Assembly (NCBI GenBank): GCA_025765615.1
Contig: JAIVFJ010000032.1
Location: forward strand, 189,001 to 253,000
Reading direction: 5' to 3'
DNA length: 64,000 bases
Origin: Zopfochytrium polystomum
Lineage: Eukaryota > Chytridiomycota > Chytridiomycetes > Chytridiales > Chytridiaceae
The notes under the pieces were generated by a model. That model had not been told where the DNA came from. It was given only the letters and a program-made list of their open reading frames with translations, and searched no databases. Below are positions 1 to 10,639 of this stretch, in pieces. Position 1 is the first letter of the stretch. Each line of letters opens with the position of its first letter. A program made the translations under genes and the position numbers.

Positions 1-47
1 GGAACAGAAGAAAAAATTAATTTTTTTTTCTGCTCCACGCACAAGAA

Positions 48-938
48 ATGGAAGACAGCCCCGCGCCTCCTCACCTCACCCGGAGCGGCAGCAGCAGCCG
101 CCCGCCGCCGCCCGCTGATGCCGAGGTCGTCGATCACGGCTCCATCGTGTCCGATCCGCCGTCCTACAAGAGCCGCGCAAACGACTCGCTGCATTCCTCA
201 TCGCTGTCGGCGTCGTCGTCGTCGTTGATCGCCAAAGACGGCAGCAAGAAACAACACCCTGCAACAGCAACAACAACAGGCAGCAGCAGCGCAAACGCCG
301 TGCTGCGCACCGTCCACGTCCCCATGGCCCCCGTCGCCCCGACCTCCTTCCTCCCCCACCACAACCACAACAACAACACCGCCGCCGCCGCCAACATGGA
401 CAGCAACAGCGCGAGCACCCGCAAGATCGGCATGATCCGCCTGCCCTCGCTGTCCCACCAGCAACGTGTCCTCGACGGCAAGGCGCCGCCGCCGTCAACG
501 ACCGCGACCCGCCTGCCGTCCGTGCCGCTCCCCGGCTCAGACTTTGCCGCGCCGCCCCCTTACGACTCGGGCATGCTCGTGCCGTCGACAACGACAGCAA
601 CAACAGCCACACCAGCAACAGCGACGGCGACGAGTGACGCCGCCGCCGCCGTTGGCGTCGTCCTCGCTGATCTGACTGCGGAGCCCGCTGCCGCCGTCGC
701 CGCAGCCGCAGAGACCGTCACGCTCGAGGCCACGTATCCGCCGTCTCCGTCCGAGGACAGCAAGGACGATCTGTTCACGTACCCGCCCACCCCCGACGAC
801 GAGGAGGCGATCGTCCTGCCCGCCGCAAGTGCCGGCAGCGGGGACGCCGCCGACGGCGGCGATGACTCGTTCTCGTTCCCGCCCGCGGATCTCGCCGAGA
901 TGCGGCGGGTGGCGTCGATGAAGCGGCCGCCGCTGTAA
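48..938 (+). CDS. Low-complexity Ala/Ser/Pro protein with PPxY-like and [ST]-[YF]-P-P motifs
   Basis: Single open frame of 296 codons with no recognised enzymatic domain, signal peptide or membrane segment. It is rich in Ala, Ser, Thr and Pro. Two PPxY-type motifs are visible (PPSYKS near residue 37, PPPYDS near residue 171), and three short [ST]-[YF]-P-P motifs lie in the acidic C-terminal third (ATYPPSP, FTYPPTP, FSFPPAD). The PSYxS and TYPP motifs recur in the tails of the membrane genes at 3307 and 4579, so this is probably a family relative without the membrane and lectin-like exons, or one that lost them. A possible polyadenylation signal AATAAA lies about 40 bases after the stop. PPxY motifs are known ligands of WW domains; binding here is inference. 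Confidence 0.6.
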   Translation: MEDSPAPPHLTRSGSSSRPPPPADAEVVDHGSIVSDPPSYKSRANDSLHSSSLSASSSSLIAKDGSKKQHPATATTTGSSSANAVLRTVHVPMAPVAPTSFLPHHNHNNNTAAAANMDSNSASTRKIGMIRLPSLSHQQRVLDGKAPPPSTTATRLPSVPLPGSDFAAPPPYDSGMLVPSTTTATTATPATATATSDAAAAVGVVLADLTAEPAAAVAAAAETVTLEATYPPSPSEDSKDDLFTYPPTPDDEEAIVLPAASAGSGDAADGGDDSFSFPPADLAEMRRVASMKRPPL

Positions 939-1254
939 GAGCGTTAGAGCGTAGAGGGGTCAGCGCGCAAGCGGGGAAATAAAACTTTTTTTGCGACTCA
1001 TGAATGAACCCAACGAGCAAATCAATGGGTCGTGCAAAACCCAGTGGCGCGAAAGACGAAGAGACGTGGTTTGGTTATTACACATCCGGAAGAGGCTCTG
1101 TCATATGAATTTCTTCTCAAACCCCGCCATTCCATTCTGCCCCTCCCACATAGATAGAAACAGCTCTCGTTCAGCCGCAACAATCTACCAGAGGGAAGCG
1201 TATTTCGTTCGAAGTCGCTGCAGTCAAGGATAACGCGGTACAACAACAACAAGC
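939..1254. other. Intergenic, no gene seen
   Basis: Spacer between two convergent genes. It holds the AATAAA of the upstream gene and probably the 3' end of the minus-strand gene. No convincing coding or RNA feature is visible. Confidence 0.5.
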
Positions 1255-2626
1255 TCAAGAAACAGCCAGCAAATCGAAAGAACCGCAAGACGTCCCGTCA
1301 AGTGGTATTTGGAGGCTCGAAGAAACGCACCGTTTGGAAAGATTGTCGCGCATGCTTCCGTCACCCCCGATAGTGAGCTGCTGGAAAGGGTTGTTGCTAT
1401 CGCAGTCATCAACAGAGATAGGCTGAGAATCAGAAGATTTAGCAGACGCCCCACCCGGCCGCACAGGAACAAAAATGAAAACAGTTAGCGTTTAAAAGAA
1501 GTAAAGCATCTTGAAACTTAGACTAACCGTCACGTAGGATGCGGGATACGTGGAGAGGCACTTTCCCGACGAAGCCTGCTTCCAGTGCTCCTCTCCCTGC
1601 TGGGCAAAGATTTGATTGCCGGACCCGCCGGACCCGGACTCGCACGCTTCGAACGTCCCGCCCGCCACGCAGCTGTTCGTGCCGCGCAGGCGGATTCGGA
1701 ACTTACTTTCTGCCGGTGGGGGAGGCTGGTTTGTTGTCGTGGGTTGAGGCGGCGGCGGGGCGGTCGTTGTTGTCGCTTGAGGCGGTGGTGTCTGAGTCGT
1801 CGGTTGCGCGGTCGGCTGCGCAGTCGGCTGCGCGGTCGGCTGGCCCGTCGGCTGAGCGGTGTTGGGTTGTCTTGTAGGCTGCGCGGTGGGTTGCTGTGTT
1901 CCTTGAGCAGAAGTTTGCGGCGAAGAGTTGGTGGCACCGGAGGATCCTCCCGCGGCCAAAGACGATGAGGATCCGCTTGAGGCCGGGCCAGTTCGTGAAG
2001 ACGCAGAGGAAAGGCCAGACGCGCCCGTATCGTCCGTCTGGGTGACTGTCGCGACGTTGGAGCCGGTTGATTTGTTCGAGTTGCTCACGGCGACCGCGAC
2101 GCCGATGACGATCGCCGCCAGCACGATCGCACCGACGATCAAGACGATCAGCCAAAGCCGCGATAACCCTAGGTTTGAAAGAAAGAAAGAAGCGGGGTAT
2201 CCGCTTTAGCTTTTTTTGACGACGCTGACGCCGAAAACGAGGTCGAATGGACACACCCCCTTCCCCACCTTTCTTCTTCTCTCCGCCTTTCAGATCAAAC
2301 TTGTCCGCATCGACAGCTCCTGGAAAAGTGTAAAAATCCGCCGCGGTCCCAGTCGCCGTCTCCTGGGACCGGTTGAACGAAATCGATTCGGACAGCGGGC
2401 GGCCCGACGCCGCGACGAACGACGAGGGCGGGTAGTCGAACCTGATCGACGGGACGCTGGCAGACTGCGACGTCGCGCTGCCAGGCGCCGCCGAGAACGT
2501 CGCCCGCGAAGAGCTGTTGTCCGTCGGCCCGAACGACTCGGAGCCGGGTGGAGACGACGACGTCGCCGCAGCGGACTGCGACTGCGACTGGGACGACGGC
2601 TCTGTGGGAGGGTTGTCCAGGTGCAT
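1255..2626 (-). CDS. Single-pass membrane protein with mucin-like stalk and lectin-like ectodomain (paralogue A)
   Basis: Three exons keep phase: 2626-2269, 2168-1528 and 1422-1255, giving 388 codons. Exon 1 encodes a Ser-rich cytosolic tail containing DYPPSSF. Exon 2 opens with one hydrophobic helix (LWLIVLIVGAIVLAAIVIG), then a Ser/Thr/Pro/Gln stalk with PTAQ-type repeats likely to be O-glycosylated, then FRIRLRG...SCVAGG...CE with a Q-x-F and a Gly-Lys-Cys segment. Exon 3 encodes DCDSNNPFQQLTIGGDGS and paired cysteines. The repeated Cys/Gln-x-aromatic pattern resembles one or two ricin-B-type beta-trefoil units, which is inference from pattern only. It lies head-to-head with paralogue B. 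The exon 1 donor (GTGGGG) is the least certain border. Confidence 0.7.
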
Positions 2627-3306
2627 TCGAAAGTTCTGCTGTGTGTGTGTGTGTGTGTGTGTGGATGAGACAAGAGAGGAGAGACATTCCTAAGTTGGAA
2701 GGACATCATAAATCCTGATGGATCCGGGAAGCCGGCGTACTTCCCCAAAGATGGTTTGGGAAGCAATCGGGCCACATCTTTTCCAAACAACAGCCCACTG
2801 CCAAAATAAACACCACCCCCTTTTGGCTTCATGTTGAATAAGTTCCATTCGCTGCTTCGGGGCTGATCTTTGTCGTTCCAAGTTCCTCTCTTGAGGACCC
2901 CAATTTTTGCGGCAGGGCAATCAAAAAGTGCAGTGAAAAGGCGGCGAAAATGTGGAATTGCTCTGCATTTTGCACTTCGGGTCTTGTGGTTCGGGTGTGG
3001 CTTCACAGGGTGGCGGAGATGCGTAAGTTGATGCAGAGAGTCAGTGGTTGAACTGCCGATGCCCGCCCCCACCGCCCCCAAGCAGTCGTTCCCGCCGAAC
3101 GCTCTGCCGAACGCTCTGCCATCCGCTCTGCGAGGGACAACGCAGCCTCTCTTACCCGCTTCGTTAGTATCGCCCGCATGCGGCCACCACACAGCAAAGA
3201 CACGGCCGTTGGGCATCTCCTTGCCCAGGAAAGGACAACAAGTGTCTGTCCCATTCCAAAAGCGGAAAGGACAAAATTTTCGCTCTCTCTCTCTCCTCTC
3301 GTTCCA
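2627..3306. promoter_or_regulatory. Shared upstream region of two divergent paralogues
   Basis: About 680 bases separate the start codons of paralogues A (minus) and B (plus), so this region should hold both promoters. A (GT)n tract lies at 2641-2661 just upstream of A, and a short pyrimidine run (CTCTCTCTC) lies just upstream of B. I see no other defined element. Confidence 0.45.
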
Positions 3307-4080
3307 ATGGTGTCGACCGGCGCAGCAGCTGCAGGCCCAGCGAGCGCTCCGTCCTACAACTCGAACTCGCTGTATCAACCAAGCACCGCGGCTGCGACCT
3401 CGTCGTACAACAAAACTAGCGACTTTACGTACCCTCCTGAAGAGTCCGTGACCGTCACGGTCCAAACCACGGCTGTCTACAAGCTCCAAGGTCGAGCGCC
3501 GCCGAAGAAGAAAAAAAGTTGAGTGTTCATACTCATTGAATCCCCCTCCCGCCCGCGCGGCAGCGATTGAATCTTTCTTCAGGCAGGGTGCTCATCATTG
3601 CGATCGTCGCTGCGATCGCGATCGTTGTCGTTGGAGTTGTGGTCGCGGTCGTCGTCGTGGTCACAAGAAAAAGCTCGGCCTCTCCGCCGTTTCAGATCCG
3701 CCTCCGCGGCACGACTAACTGCATCGCCGGCGCCGCGCTGGAATCGTGCGAGGCGACCCCTTCTGTCTCCTCCAGCAAGCAGTTGTTTGTCAGCGATGGG
3801 CCCACCTGGAAGCAGATCTCTTCGGGCGGATGCTTGTCCTTCTTTGGCGGCGTGGTAGGTTTAACGGCCGTCCAAATTCTTGAAAATCAAGGGGTTCCTC
3901 CCAATCGATTTAACTCGCCCCCAGATCGAGATCGTCCCTTGCAACGGTTACAATGCTTTTCAGGAGATCACGTACCTAGGTGATGGAACGGTCCACGACT
4001 ACTTTGGCAGTTGTATTTCGTCGACGCTGAGTGCGGGGACGGGGGGTTGCGCGAGTTTTGATCTGCTTTCACTTCCTTGA
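3307..4080 (+). CDS. Single-pass membrane protein with lectin-like ectodomain (paralogue B)
   Basis: Three exons keep phase: 3307-3490, 3583-3854 and 3925-4080, giving 203 codons. The tail carries APSYNS and DFTYPPEE. A strong membrane helix follows (VLIIAIVAAIAIVVVGVVVAV), then FQIRLRGTTNCIAGAALESCE, Q-L-F, WKQISSGGCL, and in the last exon IEIVPCNGYNAFQEITYLGDG with CIS and GGCASFDLL. Order and spacing match paralogue A, but the Pro/Thr stalk is absent. Known trefoil lectins share the alternating Cys and Gln-x-aromatic layout; carbohydrate binding is inference. The first donor (GTCGAG) is weak, but it is the one that keeps phase and joins the tail directly to the membrane helix. Confidence 0.72.
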
Positions 4081-4578
4081 ACTTGGTTCGCATCAGTTTT
4101 ACATATATTTGGCACCTTTGGTAGCGGTATAGCACACTGGGCAGATCTCGGAATTGACCTCATTTAGGGAAGGTGAATAAAAACATCCGCGTGAGGGAGA
4201 GCACCAGTAACGTTGGATTACACTATAAACTGCTGCCTGCCTCCTTCGCCGCAACTCTGTCCAACTTTCTGACCCTAATCTTCCTCTCCGTTTTCGTCTT
4301 GGTTCAGTGGCCAAACTGAGATGGGGTGGGTGAGAGAGACTGGACAAGAACAGTGCAATTGCGAAGGAGCGAGCTGAGCAGAAAATGACATCATCATCAG
4401 ATGAAGCGGAGGTGTTTTTTCTGCTTCCACCCAAATACAGTAAAGTGAGACGGCAAGGCAGTCCGACAGACACCGGCCTCCCTTCGCGCAGTTTCGGACT
4501 TTGACAGTTGGCCTGCCTTGCTCCGCCAAAATTTGTCTGCCACCAACCCCCGTCGAAAAGAAAATCAAAGAACAAGAA
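4081..4578. other. Intergenic between paralogues B and C
   Basis: About 500 bases that should contain the 3' end of B and the promoter of C. No repeat, RNA gene or convincing coding segment is visible. Confidence 0.5.
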
Positions 4579-5109
4579 ATGGCCTCATCCACCTCGACTT
4601 CCACAACAGCTGCTGCTGCCAGCGCCTCGTCGACTCCAAACTCTTCGCGCACGACTCGAGCTTCGTCGGCGTCATTAATCTCTGGAGCAGTCGCGCCTGG
4701 AGCAACAACAACCTCATCTGAACACACCCTGCAGCAGCAGCAGAACAGCGACGTCGTCCCCTCCTACCATTCGCACGATCCGTCGGCCGCTGCAAAGCCG
4801 CCTTTTCCTCCGTTGGCGCTGCTGGCATCGCCGCTGCAAGACACAAAGAGGCCGCTGTTCCCTGCCTCGGCGACGCCGCCTCCGACCAATGATGAATTAT
4901 CCTACCCGCCCCCTCACCGAGCTTTTCTTTTTTTTTTTTTGCTCCCGCAGACCATCGCTATCGATCCTTGCGATGAACGTAACGGTTTCCAGAATATCAC
5001 ACACCTCGGGGACGGAACGATTCACGCTTTCGGCTCATCGTGCATTAATGCCACTCTTTCCTCAGAAGGACCGTGCGCAAATTTCGACTTGATTCCGGCT
5101 TTGACTTGA
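4579..5109 (+). CDS. Internally deleted paralogue C: tail fused to the last lectin-like exon
   Basis: One continuous frame of 176 codons. The first two thirds are a tail like paralogue B (VPSYHSHDP, ELSYPPPHR). The frame then reads through a T-tract that looks like an intron end (poly-T followed by GCTCCCGCAG) into AIDPCDERNGFQNITHLGDG, CINATL and FDLIPALT, equivalent to the last exon of A and B. The membrane helix and first lectin-like half are missing, so a genomic deletion appears to have joined the first exon to the last intron while keeping frame. The product would have no membrane anchor. It may be a pseudogene, or the poly-T stretch may still be spliced from a cryptic donor. Confidence 0.6.
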   Translation: MASSTSTSTTAAAASASSTPNSSRTTRASSASLISGAVAPGATTTSSEHTLQQQQNSDVVPSYHSHDPSAAAKPPFPPLALLASPLQDTKRPLFPASATPPPTNDELSYPPPHRAFLFFFLLPQTIAIDPCDERNGFQNITHLGDGTIHAFGSSCINATLSSEGPCANFDLIPALT

Positions 5110-6017
5110 GCTGTGTGGGACGGGTAACCACCCTGGCCTGGCGTTGGCCGGGTGAGGAGCACACCTTGGGAAACGTGGGCGAGAAAGTCGCGTTGGCGGT
5201 CGATTGCGATACAGAATGACGTGCGGGTGAATGTGACTGCGAGTTTCTCCCCAGGAGCAGGAGCTGGTGCGTGCGGCTGAGCTTTCGCTCAAAATCTTGC
5301 CATACTATCTTTTGCATTTCTCCTTTTGCCTGTGTAATTTTCGCAAAAAACAACTGTGAAAAAGGTTTGTCAGGAGTCGAACGAAACACTTCAGATATCT
5401 CTGCGTTTTCGGGGGGGACAGTGAGGGAGAAGCGGCCTCACATTCGTTGTTGGGTTCTCGAAGACTTCCGATACTCCAGTACTTTCGGAGATCAGGCGTG
5501 TAATTCTCTGCATCAAACTCTCGAAACAATCGAGCACTCAATGGGCGCGTTGTAGACGCCATGGGATCAGGCAGACGCGCAGTGGGGTTCTTTTTCTAGC
5601 CTCGGCGCATTGTCAGCGAGTCTTGACCTCTCTATCAAACGCATCCACTTCGTTGCCTTGCATTCTGAATGAGATCCAAGGTCAATGGATGAGAGCCAGA
5701 TTCCAAATCCGTCCGAGGATCGCAGTCAGCCAGGTTTCCAGGATCCGCTGCTCGGCTCGCAGGTGATCTGTCCGAGATAGCAGATACGGATGCATTTTTT
5801 TCTTTCGCTCCGGCACAAGTGCCGTGAGCCGAGTCACGGCGGAAATCAATCCCAAATAATTGTCCTTCGCTCGGACCGAAAAGCCTTTTTTGGCAACCTC
5901 CGTTACGACAACACCTCCGTTGAGTCTCCGGCTTTCTCAAGGAACAGCATCAAATGCGCAAATCAAAATCCGTGCTTCCACAGCTACGCCTTGTTGAAGT
6001 CCGAGTAATGGTATATT
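5110..6017. other. Intergenic, nothing recognised
   Basis: About 900 bases with only short overlapping open frames in several phases. I see no conserved motif, RNA gene or repeat. Confidence 0.45.
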
Positions 6018-6450
6018 TTATTGGCTGCTTCCATTGACCTTGGCTACTTTCCACCGCCCAGCATATCCTCCATCGTCGCCCCACTTTCTCTTTTCCACAA
6101 TTCCGGCGTCCTCCTCGTGTCCGTCCCCTTTGCTGCAACAAACACCACTCCCGCTCGAAACCTCCTCCCCCTCCTCCAAGACCACCACCAAAGACCTCGC
6201 CAACCCCATCGCGATCTGCACCGCCGCCCCGCAGAACGCGGCAAACCCCTGTCCGCCGCCGCCGCCGACGCCGACGCCGACGCCGACGTCCACGTGCAGC
6301 CGGTACCCGATCGCCGCGAGCACCGCCCGCTCGGCCGCGTTGATGCGCGCCGCGGGCTCGCCCGACATGCGCGACCACGCCCGCGCGTGCGGCGGGTCGT
6401 CGTGCAGGTGCTTCCACGCGAGGACGAGCGACGCGAGGAACGCGAGCCGC

Positions 6451-6482
<32 letters not shown>

Positions 6483-7051
6483 GCGGAGTTGCGGCGGAGG
6501 AGCGGCGGAGGAGGGTTTTGGGCTGCAGGGGAAATCGGGCGGTGGGGTGGGCGGGCGGAGGCGGGGCTCAAGGCAGTGCGGGGACGGTTGCGCAGTGGTC
6601 GGGTCCGTGGAAGGAGAAGAGGCGGCAGCAGCGGCTACAGCGGCGGCCCTGCGCGTCCGCGCGCGGTAGCGGCCGAGGTAAAACAGCGCGAGCTGCACGT
6701 CGTAGAAGCTCGACCGCGACCGCATGACGAGGTCGAAAATGAAGCGCTGGGTCGTCGCGGAGGGCGGCGGCGGGTGCTGGCGGAGAGCTGGAGGCTGCCG
6801 AGGATCGTGCGCGGCGGCGGCGTGAATCGGGATGTCGGTGGGGGAGCGCGTGGTGGTCGAGGCGGTTGCTGTCTGTTCGGACGAGTCGCGATCGACGGTG
6901 ATGGCGGCGAGGTCTACGGAGGCAAGAGAGAGAGAGAGAGAAAGCGGTTAGTGTAACGAATGCCCGGCGCGGCGCGGGGAGCGATTCCGGAAAAAGGGTG
7001 GAATCGCGTGTGATACGCACAGATGAATGCGTTGCGAAGAGCGTAGTCCAT
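6018..7051 (-). CDS. PCL/Pho80-type cyclin
   Basis: Two exons, 7051-7021 and 6913-6018, give 308 codons with matching phase. The short first exon encodes MDYALRNAFI and is followed by GTGCGT; the second begins after TCCGTAG. The cyclin box is recognisable: TTQRFIFDLVMRSRSSFYDV, LALFYLGRYR, then after a long Pro/Ala insertion LAFLASLVLAWKHLHDD, AWSRMSGEPAARINAAE and AAIGYRLHVD. This is the layout of the fungal Pho85-partner cyclin family (PF08613), which activates a cyclin-dependent kinase in phosphate, morphogenesis or cell-cycle control. The proline-rich loop (poly-P around 6445-6490) is unusually long. The stop overlaps an AATAAA signal at 6015-6020. Confidence 0.85.
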
Positions 7052-7149
7052 TATTGCAGGCGGCGGCGCCGATTTCATAGTGGGCCGGCGTGATGGATCG
7101 TTGGAGCGGGAGTGCGGCAGGGGGCGGGTGCAGGTTTTTGTGAGTGTAT

Positions 7150-7195
<46 letters not shown>

Positions 7196-8574
7196 GGAGG
7201 GGGAGCGGCGGATCGCTATTCAAAAGAGACGGCGACGAGGACGAGAATGAAGAAAATGACGCTTGGATCGAATCGAAAAAAAAGAAATAGAAGTGTGGGG
7301 GGCAGAGGGGGTTGGGCGAAACTGGATCGATCTGGCCCCTTTTCCTTTTCTTTTTTTTTTGCAAAACCGCCAGCAATCGGATTTGATTTGAAACCGACCA
7401 GACACGTGCGGATTTTGTCTTGAAAGTAAAGAGGTTGTAAACAAATGAAGAATGACGCCAGGGCACGTGCGCCGTCGTCACAACGAAAAGTCCAAATCCG
7501 CGGAAAACAAAGACAAGAAAGAGAAAAAAAAAAAAAGAAAAAAAGATGGTAAAAGTGGTGAATGCATCCGGAGCGGAAGTCAGTCGATCACCTCGCTCCC
7601 TGTGCCTGCCGCGACGGAGCCTCCACATACACGAGGTTCCAGGTTGTAGCTCTGCCATGACCCGCCCTGTAACCTGTTCCGGTCGGTGCCAAACAAATAA
7701 TTAACCCGCCTCTCCCTTCCGTCTGTCAAAAACTTTTGTGTGTTGGAGAGTTCCCGCCGGCCCAAACTGCGCCAATGCCGTGTGACATTTGTCGACACAA
7801 TAATGGCTTCGCACCCAAAGTGCGCGCGATGCCCGGTGTGGGTGTCGCACGACGCGCATCGTTCGCCTCGAAGGCGCACAGCATCACACACGAACGAGCT
7901 TCCAAACTTTAATTACGTTTACAGCCATATCCCTAAAACTTTGGGGAACCAACTTGAGTTCAATTTGATTTCAAGTCAGAATCAAGTCACGGAAGACTGG
8001 CCCAGAGACAGGCAGACAAACAACAGTCCCAGCACTCAACAAAATTGAACGCTTCGTTGGTTGAACTTCCCCTCGTTTGTTTATCGCTTTTAAAAATCAA
8101 AGCCAAAATAACCTCTGTTTTTCATGTCTTTTTACAAAACACAAAGCCGACAAATGACGTCGAAGCACGCGCATCAACGTCATTTCTGTTCTGTGGTTCA
8201 CACTGGTCCGCCGGTCGCGCTCCTCCGTCGCCTCAATGTTTGGAGCTGCGCTTTGGCGCCTGTCCACGTGCTGACGGCACCGCAGCCACAGGGCTCGCCC
8301 GCCCCAATCCCCTGGGCGGATCCGCACCACCAGTCCCGTAAAACGCAGGAAAACGTTTTGCAGGCGACGTTTTGCACTTTGGCTACAGCTTTTGGTTCCT
8401 GCTGTTTGTAGGGCTATAACGTGCGCCTTTGGAGGCTTTGCTGGAAGATCCCGAGAGAAAATCTTAACATGAGCATTCGTGGACAACGGCGCATTACTGA
8501 GGAAGCATGGTCCAGACAGCCTGTTTGCGTCTCTGTGCTTTGAAATCATTGTTCATTTCTCATTTCATTCTTCA
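7052..8574. other. Intergenic with (GT)n tract
   Basis: A long (GT)n run spans about 7151-7193, upstream of the cyclin gene. The rest (7200-8570) has A-rich runs and scattered short frames without a recognisable domain. Confidence 0.5.
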
Positions 8575-8944
8575 GGAAACCTGCTGCCATTACCGGCGAC
8601 CGCGACTTCACCAGTTCCCCAAGAAATAATCATTCCACCACAAAGTCGAGCGGTCATATCGCCTCAAGAAGTGGCAGACGATGGTGCCAACCGCCTCCGG
8701 CGGCGGGGCAGACGTTGCGGTTTACGGTGCCCGGGCGTGTACGAGGGGAATTTTTTCAAGAGCCGGCGTTCGCGAGGATCGCGGTGCCTGTGGAGCTGCA
8801 GCAGGGAACGTGGAGACGCTGAGGTTGGTGTTTTGGGCGATTGTGGCGTACGCGGCCGCGCAGACGGTGGTGTCGCTGTTGGCGAAGAAGGAGAGGCTGC
8901 CGGTCGAGGCGATGAGGGATTTGGCGCTGGCGGCAGCCGCGTGA
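8575..8944 (+). CDS. Possible 3' exon of a small membrane protein (unrecognised)
   Basis: After a plausible acceptor (CATTCTTCAG) two frames look coding in turn. One ends in GQTLRFTVPGRVRG and FARIAVPVELQQ; the other continues as GNVETLRLVFWAIVAYAAAQTVV, a likely membrane helix, and ends LALAAAA at 8944. Joining them needs a frame change near 8805-8815, so there is either an unseen intron or an indel. No family is recognised. Confidence 0.25.
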
Positions 8945-9270
8945 TGCGGCGGACTTTTTTCTTCTTTTTTTCCCCTCCCTTACTTGCAGCTCGACACTTT
9001 TATTATAAGAACGTATTTTTTTTTTTTTGATGGCCAAAGAACCGAATGCCTCGTGTGGACATTCGACCTCTTCTGCGGAAGTCAAATTTTCTCAATCAGA
9101 AGTGCTCGATGCTTCTCGTGACAAATTGATTGTTTGCTCCCTTTGATCCTTTGAAACACATGGCACATAATATTCACGTATCTTGTTCTAACACCTCGAG
9201 AGCCGCCCGTTCTCTTTACAGCTTTGCTGCTTTCTGCTTTTGTTCTGGTGACATTGGCGAGGCTCAGATA

Positions 9271-9990
9271 TCAATCAATACACAGACACAGACACACACA
9301 CACACCCGTCCACGCACACCCACCCACACGCACACACCACGCTTCGCTCTCTCCTGTTCTTTCTCTCATCCCTCTCGTACTCATCTCCGCACGCAACTCA
9401 CCCTTCGCCGCCGCCCTCAAACGCCTGTACTCCTCCGCAAAAAACCGATCCGTAGAAGCCGAGTCCACAAACTCCTCGACCCGCAGGATCTTGAGCGTTC
9501 CGCCATCGTCCTCGTCCTTTGCCATCTCAAAGCAGACGCAGTACTCCTGCCTGTACTTTCCGCCCGTTCTGGACACGCCGGTCGCGGTGGCCTTGGCCTC
9601 GACGTAGCGGCCGTCGGCGGAAGCGAACATGAGGCGGACGCGGCCGGAGAAGGACGCGTAGGCGTCGCGCAGGGTCGAGGCGATGAAGTCGACGTAGGCG
9701 TCGCGGTTGCGAGGGGGCGGCGCGTTGCGGAGGGTCGAGGGGAGGACGACGTGGACGAACGAAGGGTGCAGGAGGGCGCGCAGGCGGGATTTTGCGGCGG
9801 CGGCGAAGGCGGCGTCGTCCTCGTCGTCGTCCGCGGCAGAGGTGGTGGGATCCTTGGCGCGGTGCAGCCGAAAGTTGGACGAGTCGTGCGCGGCGACGAA
9901 TGCGGACGCGACGGCGATCGAAGCGGCGGCGGCGGCGGCAGGGTTGGCGTTGGGGGTCGTGGTGGTGTTGGCGGTGGCGTCGTGTGGCAT
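9271..9990 (-). CDS. NTF2-like (SnoaL-type) fold protein
   Basis: The frame starts MPHDATANTTTT with an Ala-rich leader. The core reads LRALLHPSFVHVVLPSTLRN, a segment with RDAYVDFIASTL, FSGRVRLMFASADGRYVEAKA, YRQEYCVCFEM and LKILRVEEFVDSAST. That succession of helices and beta-strands is typical of small NTF2/SnoaL-like proteins, often isomerases, cyclases or unknown ligand binders in fungal secondary metabolism. A strong donor (GGTGAGTTGC) lies at about 9402. The last 40 codons, which run into a CA microsatellite, are therefore probably intron, and the true 3' exon may lie below 9250. Specific substrate unknown. Confidence 0.6.
   Translation of the reverse strand: MPHDATANTTTTPNANPAAAAAASIAVASAFVAAHDSSNFRLHRAKDPTTSAADDDEDDAAFAAAAKSRLRALLHPSFVHVVLPSTLRNAPPPRNRDAYVDFIASTLRDAYASFSGRVRLMFASADGRYVEAKATATGVSRTGGKYRQEYCVCFEMAKDEDDGGTLKILRVEEFVDSASTDRFFAEEYRRLRAAAKGELRAEMSTRGMRERTGESEAWCVRVGGCAWTGVCVCLCLCID
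9275..9336. repeat. (CA)n-rich microsatellite
   Basis: Imperfect CACACA run, read on the minus strand as the Cys/Val-rich false C-terminus of the NTF2-like frame. Confidence 0.8.
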
Positions 9991-10224
9991 CGTGGGTTGG
10001 GGGTCGTTGTCGACTATTAAAAGGGAAAAAAAAAAAGATATTTAAAGGCAAAGCCTTAAACCTTGCCCTCCTGGGGTATGGGCAATCCAGCGCACAGCAC
10101 AATGTACATGTGGAGGGGGCCAATACAAGACTGTAAAGTGGCTGCAACGCACGCGCAAAGGGTGGGATGGGAAGTGGAGTGTAAATGACAATGGAGGGAA
10201 TCAGACTGAGGAGTTGTGTTGAGC

Positions 10225-10490
10225 GTGAGGGATGGGAAATAAAGGAGTTTGACAGAAAGAGTTTCTCAAAGGCGTGAACCACTCCACAATTGTCAAGTCG
10301 AAAAGCGAGGTGCAGGGGAAGCTTTGCAGTGATGGTGAGGGCAGCAAGGAGGGCATCAATTTCAGCACTGGTGGAAGAGGCAGAGAGTGGTGGGGGGGCA
10401 AAGTAAATTCAAAGTTAAGATCGAGGCAAACAACAGATCCAGCCATGAAGCCCTTGTTGTGAACGGAGCCATCAGTGTCAAAGGTCAAGG
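10225..10490 (-). mobile_element. Degenerate RNase H domain of a non-LTR retrotransposon
   Basis: On the minus strand LTFDTDGSVHNKGFMAGSVV begins near 10485, the D-x-D-G-S strand of type I RNase H. After a run of seven C residues the reading frame slips by one, continuing as SASSTSAEIDALLAALTITA and FRLDNCGVVHAFEKLF, which supply the catalytic Glu and second Asp. RNase H domains of this style are carried by fungal LINE elements. No reverse transcriptase is visible nearby, so this is a relic, broken by at least one frameshift. Confidence 0.6.
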
Positions 10491-10639
10491 ATGGGTGGGT
10501 ATGAGCAAGGGCAGCAGGGAGGAGGGGCAGGTCCATTGGTCGAAAGCAGGGATGTGTGAAGGGCGCATAGCAAGGGCAGCAGGGAGGAGAAGCACGTAGT
10601 GTGGAAGGTACAATTTCGGTAATGGCAAACCACAATGTA

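Noticed and set aside
76..618. Long minus-strand Cys/Arg-rich frame
   Set aside because: Antisense shadow of the low-complexity gene at 48-938.
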